Assembly: GCA_021202495.1 (NCBI GenBank)
Contig: JAJQCX010000172.1
Coordinates: forward strand, 1 to 5,240
Source: Clostridia bacterium
Lineage (GTDB): Bacteria > Bacillota > Clostridia > UMGS1883
Direction: 5' to 3'
DNA length: 5,240 nt
A model generated the notes under the pieces. The model ran no database searches and was not told where the DNA came from. It saw nothing but the letters and a program-made list of their open reading frames with translations. The translations under genes and the position numbers were made by a program. Of the stretch, positions 1 to 5,240 are shown in pieces. Position 1 is the stretch's first letter, and each line of letters begins with the position of its first letter.

Positions 1-189
1 TCCTCGGACATTTTGTAAACCATGTGCCCACACTATACAGCTCGTCCCCGCCCGCGGTCTGCCGCCACATTATTATCTTCCGCTCTCTTTTCGTCTCCCA
101 CTCCGCCGCAATTCCCATCCGCCACAATCCACATTCCATCCAAAAAATACAATATCACATCGCCACATATTTTGTCAAGCTTTATCCCA

Positions 190-218
190 TTGCAAAGCCA
201 ATAATTTTGTGATACAAT
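190..218 (+). promoter_or_regulatory. Sigma-A-type promoter for the large glycosidase gene
   Basis: A -35 box TTGCAA (190-195, 4 of 6 consensus bases) is separated by exactly 17 bp from a -10 box TACAAT (213-218, 5 of 6). The -10 is preceded by TGA (210-212), which makes it an extended -10 (TGn) promoter. Transcription would begin near 224-226, leaving a short AT-rich leader of about 23-25 nt before the start codon at 249. This is the best promoter-like match in the upstream region. It is a reading by eye, with no experimental support. Confidence 0.6.
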
Positions 219-235
219 AATTTTAATTATTTTTC

Positions 236-240
236 GGGAG
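236..240 (+). promoter_or_regulatory. Ribosome binding site of the large CDS
   Basis: GGGAG lies 8 nt upstream of ATG 249, which is ideal Shine-Dalgarno spacing. It supports 249 as the start, as does the signal peptide that begins immediately there. An ATG at 241 abuts the SD with no spacing and runs into a TGA after three codons, so it is not a competing start. Confidence 0.75.
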
Positions 241-248
241 ATGTTCAA

Positions 249-329
249 ATGAAAAAGCTTATCTCACTTGTTTTGGCTCTTGTGATTGTGTCCTCCTTCG
301 TCACAATCCCCGCCCTTTCCGCGTCAGCG
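249..329 (+). other. Signal peptide of the large enzyme
   Basis: Residues 1-27 have a KK n-region, an uninterrupted hydrophobic stretch (about 4-23) and a small-residue AxA-type site (ASA, 25-27) before Q28. There is no Cys lipobox after the hydrophobic core, so this is a type I (Sec) signal peptide and not a lipoprotein signal. Confidence 0.9.
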
Positions 330-3300
330 CAAACGCTCACCGTTGACATGTCACAAAAAACGGGCGCAATGCGCCACGGCAGCGCGGGCTTTCTCTACGG
401 TTTGGGCAGCGACGGCACACCTTCGGCGACTCTTCTCACTCCGCTCAAGCCCGGCACCGCCGTGCAAAAAGCCCCCGACGGACTTCAGCACCCCACCGGC
501 GACGTTCTTGACGTTGCCGACACTTTCATTTCCGCCGGCGGCGAACAGGTGCAGATCTATCTACAGGACATCTACGCCCTTTGGTCATACGAATATACCG
601 GCATCGACGACTATCTTGAAAAAATAGCCGAAATGGTGCCCAAGATTGTCGAGCTCCGCAATTCCGACGAAAGCTTTGCCGGAAAGCTCGTCTACATTCC
701 CTTTAACGAGCCCGACGGCATTTGGTATACTAATATCAATTCCAGCACAACAGTGCAGGACACATTTAACGCCGATTGGAAAGCCGCATACAATTTGATA
801 CGTTCGCTCGACCCCGACGCCCTCATAGGCGGCGTTTCCTACGCGACATATCAGTCCAACGCCATGCGCAGCTGGATAAAATTCTGCGTCGACAACGACT
901 GCGAACCCGATTACATAACATGGCACGAGCTTCAAACCGATAAGCTTTCCTCCTTCACGTCTCACCTCGCGCATTACCGCGCTCTCGAGGAGGAATTTGG
1001 CATGACCGAGCGTGAGATAATCATCAACGAATACGCGCCTCAGGCTGACTGCTCCGTCCCCGGCAAGCTCGTCAACTGGATTGCCCTTTTTGAGGAAAAC
1101 AAAGTCTCCGGCTGCCTTCCCTATTGGCACAACGCCGGCAACCTCAATGACATTGCCGCCGACAACAACGAGCCCAACGGCGCATGGTGGCTCTACAAAT
1201 GGTACGGCGACATGTCCGGCGAAACCCTCTCCGTCACCACCTCCACCTCGCGCGACGCGCTCTACGGTCTCGCCTCGATTGACGACAACAAAAAGAGCGC
1301 CAACGTCATTTTCGGCGGCGTTGACGGCGAAACGAGCATAGTTCTCGAAAACATTGACGAAACAGCGCCCTTTGACGGCGCATCCGCTGTCGACATCAAG
1401 GTCGAAGCCACATATTGGACTGCGTACCACGGCGTTGCCGAGGAGCCGACAACCCTTCTCTCGGGCACCTTCGCCGTCATTGACGGCGCTGTCACCGTAA
1501 CGCTTGATACCGAGGCGACCGCCGCCTATAACATCACCGTCACTCAAGCCGCCTCGCCCGAGCGCGCCGGCATCGTCTACTACGGCAGCGAGCGAGTAAC
1601 CTACGAAGCCGAGGAGGCCGTCATCTACGGCAACGCCTATTCAAATTCCACTCCCACAACGTATGCCTACAGCGGCGACGCGCGCCTTTCGGGCATACAA
1701 AGCTCTTCCGACGGCTACAACCTCACCTTCTCCGTTTCAAAGGATGGCTATTACAAAATGGACATTGTCTACGGCAACGGCTACGGGCTTAATACGTCAG
1801 ACACCGACGCGAACAACCCGCAGACTCTTTCCGCCTCCCTCCGCTTCGACAACGGCGCACGAGAGACTATTTTACTTGAAAACACCCTCCGCGACCAAAT
1901 GCAGGGTATGTATTCCGATTACGTCTATCTCACGAAAGGCCAACACACCCTCTCCGTTCGCGGCACGTCCGACAACGAAGGCTCCTTTTCAAACGACTGT
2001 GTGAGCTTCACCTACTGCGGCGCGGAGGAACCCGTGTTCGATTCCGTCTACGAAGCGGAGCTCGGCGATTTCAACATTCTTTTGGACAACACCTCCACAA
2101 CCCTCACAACCGAAAGCTCTCTTTCAGGCTACAGCGCCTCGGGCTACATCACGGGGCTTTCCGAAAAAAGCGTCAGGATGGGCGGCGGCGTCCGCTTCAC
2201 GCTCAATGTTCCCGACAACGACCTCTATTCAATCACCTTCCGCTACAGTGCGGAGAATGACGCCAACGCCAATATCTATCTCAATAACACCGCGCTTGAC
2301 TTAGACAACCTTTTGACAACGCTTTCCCTTCCCGCCTCCGACGGATTTGTCACAGTTTTCACGACCGCGTTTTTGCAAAAGGGCATAAATATAATTGATA
2401 TTGACACCGATGCCGAAATCGCGTTCGACTATCTCCGCGTGAGAAGAACCGACGCCGACGAAACAATATCTGTCGAAGCGGAGGACTGCACCCTTTCAGG
2501 CAACGCCGAGGTCGTAAGCTCCGTCTACGCCTCAAACGGCGCATACGTTTCAAACATCGAGGGCGCAACCGACGATTCACTCACCGTCAACGTCACGGTG
2601 CCCGAAAGCGGAGATTATAAAATGACGGTCTATTTCTCCTCCGGCGAGCTTTTCGGCGCTCACAGCTACAACGCGCAGATTGTCGACCGCTACGCGTCAT
2701 TTTCCGTAAACGGCTCCGACCCCGAACGACGATATTTCAAAAACAGCTACAGCGACGAAAACTGGCGCACCCTTGTCCTGGACGTTTCCCTAAATGAAGG
2801 CGAAAACGAAATCGTAATTTATAACGACAACTGGCGCATCTTAACCTGCGGCACCCTGAAAGACGGCACAAGCGAGCATCTTCCAGAAAATATCGACTAT
2901 CACACCCTCGTAAACTACACCCCGAATTTTGATAAATTCGAGTTTACTCCCGCCCTCTCATCCGCCTCCGCAGCTTCCGATGATTACAAAATTTCAATTT
3001 TTGAAACCTCCGGCGGTTCCGTCACGGCGGATAAAAGCTATGTTTCGCCGGGCGACAGCGTAACGCTGAGCTTTTCCGCCGACTACCAAGACAGCGGCAT
3101 TGAAATTCTCGCAAACGAAACCGACATTTCGCTTCTTTTGGACGGCTCAACCCTCACCTACACGCCCGAAACGGACACCACCTTCTACGTCTCCTTCACC
3201 AACCCCGAAAACCTCGATAATTACATAGCAAATTCCTCCTTCGGTTCGGGCGACTTCACAGGCTGGAGCGCAGATGACTGCTCTGTTGAAACCGACGGCA

Positions 3301-4775
3301 CGGCGTATTATGCCAAGATTGGCACATTGAGCCAAACGATTGACATTCCCGAAGGTTACTACACAATTTCCTTCATCGCCAAGGGCGACAGCCTCACCGT
3401 AAACGCGGGCTATATTGAGCAAACTCTTTCCCTCTCATCCGATTGGGAAACGTATTCCGTCCGTGCCTATTCCAACGGCAGCATAAATCTTTCTCTCACA
3501 GGCTCGGCTTTCGTTGACGAATTTTCGCTTCTCGATAACGTCGATTCCAATCTTCTCTATTTTGTCGACGCGGGCGACAGCGACGTGACAACCCTTTCGG
3601 ACGGCGACAAATTCGGCGTCAACAACTCCGTCACCGACCAATTTTTCGCCCCCGACCCCGTCACGGGCTATTCATGGGGCGTTGACGACACATATTCCGC
3701 GAGCAGCAAATATCCCGACCTTCTCACAGGCGCCGAAACATGGCCCTACGAATACGACACCTCCGACGGCAGAGACAAAATTGTCTCCTTCCGCTATGCG
3801 AAAGACCAGGACGACACGACGGGCAGCGGCGTAACATACAAATTCGAGCTTCCCGACGGGCTCTATTCCTTTGAAGTCGGCTTCTATGCCCCCACGGATT
3901 GGATGGCTTCCGTCAACCGCAAGGCGACGCTCAGCGTCAACGGCACGGCGCTCGCTCAAGGCATTGTCCCCAAAACCGACGCCGACAACCCCATCATCGT
4001 CAAAGCCGTTGCCGAAATTTCGGGCGGTTACGCCTCGCTTAACATCAAGCTCGATTCCGACGGCGCGGGCGGACCCATGATGAGCTACATCAAAATTGCC
4101 GAAGCCCGGGAGGAAACGGAATACGTCAAGCTCGACACTTCTTTCTGCAACATTTCCGGCTCCGCCACATGGAACGACGTTGCCGAAACCGCCGCGAAAT
4201 ACGCCTTTGACGGCGACACATCAACCTTCTTTGACGGCATCTCCGGCGGCTGGCTCATGATTGATTTGGGCTCTCCCGTCACCATCTCCGCAATCGGCTT
4301 CATTCCGAGAACCTCGTGGAACACCCGCATGACGGCGACCCGCTTCTACGGTTCAACCGACGGCGCGAATTGGGAGCTCATGTTCACCATTCCCTCCGAC
4401 CCCGAGGCAGGAATTGAAACAATCGTTCACTCCAACGCCTTTATAAATGGCAATCAATACAGATACATCAAATATCAAAACCCCTACGACTACTGCAACG
4501 TCGCCGAAATAAATATCTATAAAGAGCAGGGCACAATTTCCTACATCAACCTCGACGAGGAAGCCTTCCTCCTCACCGACATTTCTCTCACAGACGACGG
4601 CTATGCCCTCTCCTGCACCGGCTCCGCCTCCTTCATTCAGGCGGATAACGACAATGCTCTCTATAAAATCACCCCCATCTCCGGCGACACCACCATCCCC
4701 CAACTCTCCGAAAACGAAGAAATCTACATCTGGGATATGACCAACTTAAAACCCCTGACCCTCATTTCAAAATAA
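249..4775 (+). CDS. Secreted multimodular clan GH-A (GH39-like) glycoside hydrolase with multiple carbohydrate-binding modules
   Basis: This is a 1508-residue exported enzyme, probably a glycosidase acting on an extracellular polysaccharide. Residues 1-27 form a signal peptide (KK start, hydrophobic core, ASA cleavage site before Q28). Modules in order, boundaries by eye: GH-A barrel, about 30-330, with E154 (FNEPD) as likely acid/base and E261 (INEY) as likely nucleophile; beta-sandwich, about 331-433; three EAE-type CBM6/35-like modules, about 449-592, 600-734 and 738-898; InlB-repeat-like domain, 911-985; CBM4/9-like module, 989-1097; malectin-like domain, 1100-1288; F5/8 type C (CBM32-like) module, 1290-1426; unassigned tail, 1427-1508. 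No LPXTG, SLH or dockerin is visible, so the protein may be released or held only by its binding modules. The frame is intact, with a promoter and SD directly upstream. The precise GH family and substrate are not identifiable by eye. GH39 is the nearest guess, and an unclassified GH-A family is a real alternative. Confidence 0.85.
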   Translation: MKKLISLVLALVIVSSFVTIPALSASAQTLTVDMSQKTGAMRHGSAGFLYGLGSDGTPSATLLTPLKPGTAVQKAPDGLQHPTGDVLDVADTFISAGGEQVQIYLQDIYALWSYEYTGIDDYLEKIAEMVPKIVELRNSDESFAGKLVYIPFNEPDGIWYTNINSSTTVQDTFNADWKAAYNLIRSLDPDALIGGVSYATYQSNAMRSWIKFCVDNDCEPDYITWHELQTDKLSSFTSHLAHYRALEEEFGMTEREIIINEYAPQADCSVPGKLVNWIALFEENKVSGCLPYWHNAGNLNDIAADNNEPNGAWWLYKWYGDMSGETLSVTTSTSRDALYGLASIDDNKKSANVIFGGVDGETSIVLENIDETAPFDGASAVDIKVEATYWTAYHGVAEEPTTLLSGTFAVIDGAVTVTLDTEATAAYNITVTQAASPERAGIVYYGSERVTYEAEEAVIYGNAYSNSTPTTYAYSGDARLSGIQSSSDGYNLTFSVSKDGYYKMDIVYGNGYGLNTSDTDANNPQTLSASLRFDNGARETILLENTLRDQMQGMYSDYVYLTKGQHTLSVRGTSDNEGSFSNDCVSFTYCGAEEPVFDSVYEAELGDFNILLDNTSTTLTTESSLSGYSASGYITGLSEKSVRMGGGVRFTLNVPDNDLYSITFRYSAENDANANIYLNNTALDLDNLLTTLSLPASDGFVTVFTTAFLQKGINIIDIDTDAEIAFDYLRVRRTDADETISVEAEDCTLSGNAEVVSSVYASNGAYVSNIEGATDDSLTVNVTVPESGDYKMTVYFSSGELFGAHSYNAQIVDRYASFSVNGSDPERRYFKNSYSDENWRTLVLDVSLNEGENEIVIYNDNWRILTCGTLKDGTSEHLPENIDYHTLVNYTPNFDKFEFTPALSSASAASDDYKISIFETSGGSVTADKSYVSPGDSVTLSFSADYQDSGIEILANETDISLLLDGSTLTYTPETDTTFYVSFTNPENLDNYIANSSFGSGDFTGWSADDCSVETDGTAYYAKIGTLSQTIDIPEGYYTISFIAKGDSLTVNAGYIEQTLSLSSDWETYSVRAYSNGSINLSLTGSAFVDEFSLLDNVDSNLLYFVDAGDSDVTTLSDGDKFGVNNSVTDQFFAPDPVTGYSWGVDDTYSASSKYPDLLTGAETWPYEYDTSDGRDKIVSFRYAKDQDDTTGSGVTYKFELPDGLYSFEVGFYAPTDWMASVNRKATLSVNGTALAQGIVPKTDADNPIIVKAVAEISGGYASLNIKLDSDGAGGPMMSYIKIAEAREETEYVKLDTSFCNISGSATWNDVAETAAKYAFDGDTSTFFDGISGGWLMIDLGSPVTISAIGFIPRTSWNTRMTATRFYGSTDGANWELMFTIPSDPEAGIETIVHSNAFINGNQYRYIKYQNPYDYCNVAEINIYKEQGTISYINLDEEAFLLTDISLTDDGYALSCTGSASFIQADNDNALYKITPISGDTTIPQLSENEEIYIWDMTNLKPLTLISK
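336..1547 (+). other. Catalytic (beta/alpha)8 clan GH-A domain plus accessory beta-sandwich (residues about 30-433)
   Basis: The beta-4 end carries VYIPFNEPDG, with N153 and E154 as the clan-A Asn-Glu acid/base pair. The beta-7 end carries EIIINEYAP, with E261 as candidate nucleophile. W225-H226-E227 (ITWHEL) and W293 (LPYWHN) fit the positions of the beta-6 and beta-8 substrate-site residues. An early GLQHPTGD segment (about 78-85) and a QIYLQDIYALW segment (102-112) look like conserved family motifs. Residues about 331-433 form a strand-rich region of the kind that packs against GH39-type barrels. The motifs are seen directly; their roles are inferred from clan GH-A knowledge. Confidence 0.7.
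1593..2942 (+). other. Three tandem CBM6/35-like beta-sandwich modules (residues 449-592, 600-734, 738-898)
   Basis: Each module starts with the typical first strand: YEAEEA (452-457), YEAELGD (601-607) and VEAEDC (742-747). The acidic residues of this EAE strand bind structural calcium in CBM6/35 families. Each then shows a GY/GD-Y-M/I pattern (DGYYKMDIVY, NDLYSITFRY, SGDYKMTVYF) and ends in a strand with D/N-C/Y/F-V/L (NDCVSFTY, FDYLRVRR, FDKFEFTP). The three copies are strongly diverged in sequence, which suggests old duplication or independent acquisition and not a recent tandem copy. They would anchor the enzyme to its glycan. Confidence 0.7.
2979..3539 (+). other. InlB-repeat-like beta domain followed by a CBM4/9-like module (residues 911-1097)
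   Basis: Residues 911-985 follow the pattern of bacterial InlB B-repeat-like spacers: SGGSVTADKSYVSPGDSVTL (921-940), a short DGSTLTYTPETDTTFYVSF ending. These usually act as extended linkers. Residues 989-1097 open with IANSSFGSGDFTGW (993-1006), the characteristic N-x-x-F-E/G-x-G-x-x-x-G-W start of CBM4/9/22-like jelly rolls, and end with FVDEFSLL, the typical last strand. Family assignment is by motif only. Confidence 0.55.
3546..4112 (+). other. Malectin-like / bacterial YFVDAGD domain (residues 1100-1288)
   Basis: The domain begins LLYFVDAGDSD (1102-1112), continues with VTDQFFAPDPVTGYSWG (1128-1144) and finishes with a strand pattern LYSFEVGFYAP ... ASLNIKLDSDGAGGP. A V-D-x-G-D start, a DQ-x-F-x-x-D segment and a final jelly-roll strand are what malectin-type glycan-binding folds show. 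I cannot assign a named family, and the binding specificity is unknown. Confidence 0.45.
4116..4526 (+). other. F5/8 type C (discoidin, CBM32-like) module (residues 1290-1426)
   Basis: The family's diagnostic elements appear in order: AAKYAFDGDTSTFF (1315-1328), WLMIDLGSPVTISAIGF (1335-1351), RFYGSTDGANWELM (1365-1378), YRYIKYQNP (1404-1412) and VAEINIY (1418-1424). This module typically binds galactose- or N-acetylhexosamine-type ligands, but the specificity here cannot be read from the sequence. Confidence 0.8.
4527..4772 (+). other. C-terminal tail domain with IWDMTNLKPL end motif (residues 1427-1508)
   Basis: This small strand-rich tail ends EIYIWDMTNLKPLTLISK, with W1495-D1496 and K1501-P1502-L1503. 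Similar W-D-x-x-x-x-x-K-P-L endings are, from memory, common at the C-termini of secreted clostridial CAZymes. Its role is not known to me. It does not match a dockerin (no repeated DxDxD calcium loop) or a sortase signal. Confidence 0.45.
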
Positions 4776-4794
4776 CGCATACTTCATATAGTAA

Positions 4795-4801
4795 AAAGGA
4801 G
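4795..4801 (+). promoter_or_regulatory. Ribosome binding site of the small ORF
   Basis: AAAGGAG lies 9 nt before ATG 4811. It is a stronger Shine-Dalgarno match than that of the large gene and the main reason for treating the 60-residue ORF as translated. No terminator-like hairpin lies between the large gene's stop (4775) and this site. Confidence 0.75.
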
Positions 4802-4810
4802 CGAACGATT

Positions 4811-4993
4811 ATGTCCGAAATACGTTTTGAATCCTCACTTTCTATAGATGAAATAGAAAGCAATTTCAAAGACATCAGTTTTTTCGATGGCATCATATCA
4901 GGGCTCAATGAAGCATTAGCCTGTGAAAAAGAGCACACAAAGGCTAAATCTTCTAAAGTAAGCAGCAACAACTCTCAAATAAAAAAATCATAA
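4811..4993 (+). CDS. Small hypothetical protein, possibly a truncated XRE-type antitoxin/regulator N-terminus
   Basis: This is a 60-residue soluble protein with no signal peptide or membrane segment. It begins with an acidic stretch (SLSIDEIESNF), then FFDGIISGLNEALACEKEHTKAK (24-46, split in the middle by a G), and ends in a Ser/Asn/Lys-rich tail. The pattern hydrophobic-x-x-GL-x-EAL-x-x-EK-x-x-x-x-A-K/R resembles the N-terminal arm of small helix-turn-helix antitoxins of the HigA/YiaG-like kind, which normally run on for a further 50 or so residues into the HTH. Here the frame stops first, and I see no HTH in the following DNA. It starts 35 bp after the enzyme gene behind a strong SD and may be read from the same transcript. 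By hand count GC is 62 of 183 bases (34%), lower than the enzyme gene. It is likely translated; the function is a weak inference. It could equally be an unrelated small protein or a decaying remnant. Confidence 0.6.
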   Translation: MSEIRFESSLSIDEIESNFKDISFFDGIISGLNEALACEKEHTKAKSSKVSSNNSQIKKS

Positions 4994-5019
4994 TTCATTC
5001 AATAATCGTCATGATTTTT
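4983..5019 (+). terminator. Possible weak terminator: 9-bp inverted repeat over the small ORF stop
   Basis: AAAAATCAT (4983-4991) and ATGATTTTT (5011-5019) are perfect inverted copies around a 19-nt loop, overlapping the TAA stop at 4991-4993. The 3' arm supplies a run of five T. The stem has only one G-C pair and a large loop, so it is a poor intrinsic terminator, but it is the first candidate after the two genes. Confidence 0.3.
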
Positions 5020-5025
5020 ACGCTC

Positions 5026-5072
5026 TTGGTGGTATAGCGAACAGCCGTCTCCCGTCGTAGGCTACCATCCAA
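5026..5072 (+). other. Bulged inverted repeat, possible structured RNA or degraded element
   Basis: TTGGTGGTA (5026-5034) pairs with TACCA (5063-5067) and CCAA (5069-5072), leaving T5068 as a single-base bulge. That gives nine base pairs around a 28-nt interior, which itself holds a GCC/GGC pairing (5044-5046 with 5060-5062). It does not match a tRNA or any riboswitch I know. Confidence 0.3.
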
Positions 5073-5120
5073 CTAAAAACCGGTTCACTTTATATCAGCT
5101 TCCCACTATCTCGGTCGTAA

Positions 5121-5185
5121 GGGCGGGGCTTGCTCCGCCCGCCCGCGCCGCAGCGCGTATAATCAAATTTTGCTCCGCAAAATTT
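5121..5185. repeat. Array of three consecutive hairpins, probable dispersed intergenic repeat element
   Basis: Hairpin 1 has GGGCGGGGC (5121-5129) pairing with GCTCCGCCC (5132-5140), nine pairs including one G-U. Hairpin 2 has CGCGC (5144-5148) with GCGCG (5153-5157) around CGCA. Hairpin 3 has AAATTTTGC (5165-5173) with GCAAAATTT (5177-5185) around TCC. The 9-mer TTGCTCCGC occurs in hairpins 1 and 3 exactly 40 bp apart (5130-5138 and 5170-5178). None is followed by a clean T-run, so they do not read as simple terminators. They look like the REP/MITE-like palindromic repeats common between genes of Clostridia, but copy number cannot be seen here. Confidence 0.5.
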
Positions 5186-5192
5186 ATTCCAT

Positions 5193-5206
5193 CATTATAC
5201 ATTATA
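5193..5206. repeat. Tandem heptamer CATTATA x2 in the AT-rich tail
   Basis: Two exact back-to-back copies of CATTATA (5193-5199, 5200-5206) are followed by AT-rich variants up to CTACATTA (5218-5225). They directly follow the hairpin array and probably belong to the same intergenic element. Confidence 0.45.
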
Positions 5207-5240
5207 AATTTTAAATTCTACATTAAAAGAACTCCCGCGC

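Noticed and set aside
1..18. Short in-frame tail (SSDIL then TAA) at the very start, as the possible end of an upstream gene
   Set aside because: Five codons are too few to support a partial gene.
54..65. Small hairpin GCGG-TCTG-CCGC as an upstream terminator
   Set aside because: The stem is only 4 bp and is not followed by a T-run.
22..212. Two overlapping + strand frames of 60-62 codons upstream of the enzyme
   Set aside because: They have no SD and low-complexity Ser/Pro/His-rich translations that arise from the C-rich DNA, and they run into the promoter of the large gene.
33..248. 71-codon minus-strand frame covering the promoter region
   Set aside because: It overlaps the promoter and SD of the large gene, has no recognisable domain and shows no good SD of its own.
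241..252. ATG TTC AAA TGA mini-frame overlapping the large gene's start
   Set aside because: It directly abuts the SD with no spacing, so it is unlikely to be initiated.
585..1547. 320-codon open frame on the minus strand inside the enzyme gene
   Set aside because: It lies wholly antisense to the catalytic domain, has Val/Gly/Ala-rich low-information sequence typical of the reverse of GNC codons, and lacks a recognisable domain.
4787..4792. TATAGT as a -10 box for the small ORF
   Set aside because: No good -35 lies at 16-18 bp, and the transcript would start inside or after the SD at 4795-4801.
4762..4971. 69-codon minus-strand frame opposite the small ORF
   Set aside because: The + strand frame has the strong SD and start, and the antisense frame runs into the end of the enzyme gene.
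5158..5163. Perfect TATAAT -10 box within the hairpin array
   Set aside because: The region 17 bp upstream (CCGCCC) is no -35 box, and no gene start follows before the window ends.

Overview
The window is dominated by one very large secreted carbohydrate-active enzyme gene (249-4775, 1508 residues) on the + strand. A short, AT-rich open reading frame follows (4811-4993), then a non-coding 3' flank full of inverted repeats (4994-5240). The signal peptide, modular CAZyme architecture, strong Shine-Dalgarno sites, mid-GC C-ending codons in the big gene and AT-rich intergenic DNA suggest a Gram-positive, probably anaerobic and plant-fibre- or gut-associated member of the Clostridia (Oscillospiraceae/Ruminococcaceae-like). 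That placement is inference from style and is not backed by a marker gene.

Layout. Positions 1-189 hold no convincing gene. They are C-rich and G-poor on this strand, and the heptamer CGCCACA occurs there three times. A good sigma-A-type promoter (TTGCAA, 17-bp spacer, TGA-TACAAT) at 190-218 and an SD (GGGAG, 236-240) serve the large gene. Its product has a signal peptide, a clan GH-A glycosidase barrel with NEP (E154) and NEY (E261) catalytic-glutamate candidates, and a C-terminal beta-sandwich. Next come three EAE-type CBM6/35-like modules, an InlB-repeat-like beta domain, a CBM4/9-like module, a malectin-like domain, an F5/8-type C (CBM32-like) module and a tail ending in a YIWDMTNLKPL motif. 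I see no LPXTG, SLH or dockerin anchor.

The small ORF starts 35 bp after the large gene behind an excellent SD, with no terminator between them, so read-through co-expression is possible. Its sequence and about 34% GC are unlike the enzyme. It resembles the N-terminal arm of XRE-type antitoxin/regulator proteins but stops before any helix-turn-helix, so it may be a remnant or a truncated member. The 3' flank contains a 9-bp inverted repeat over the small ORF's stop, a bulged long-range stem at 5026-5072, and three consecutive hairpins at 5121-5185. Two of those hairpins share TTGCTCCGC, and an AT-rich tail with a tandem CATTATA follows. This looks like a dispersed intergenic repeat rather than a gene.

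The enzyme presumably acts outside the cell on a complex polysaccharide, with its many binding modules holding it to the substrate. The substrate cannot be read from the sequence. I found no CRISPR array, tRNA, rRNA or transposase, and no multi-gene defence or other novel system.
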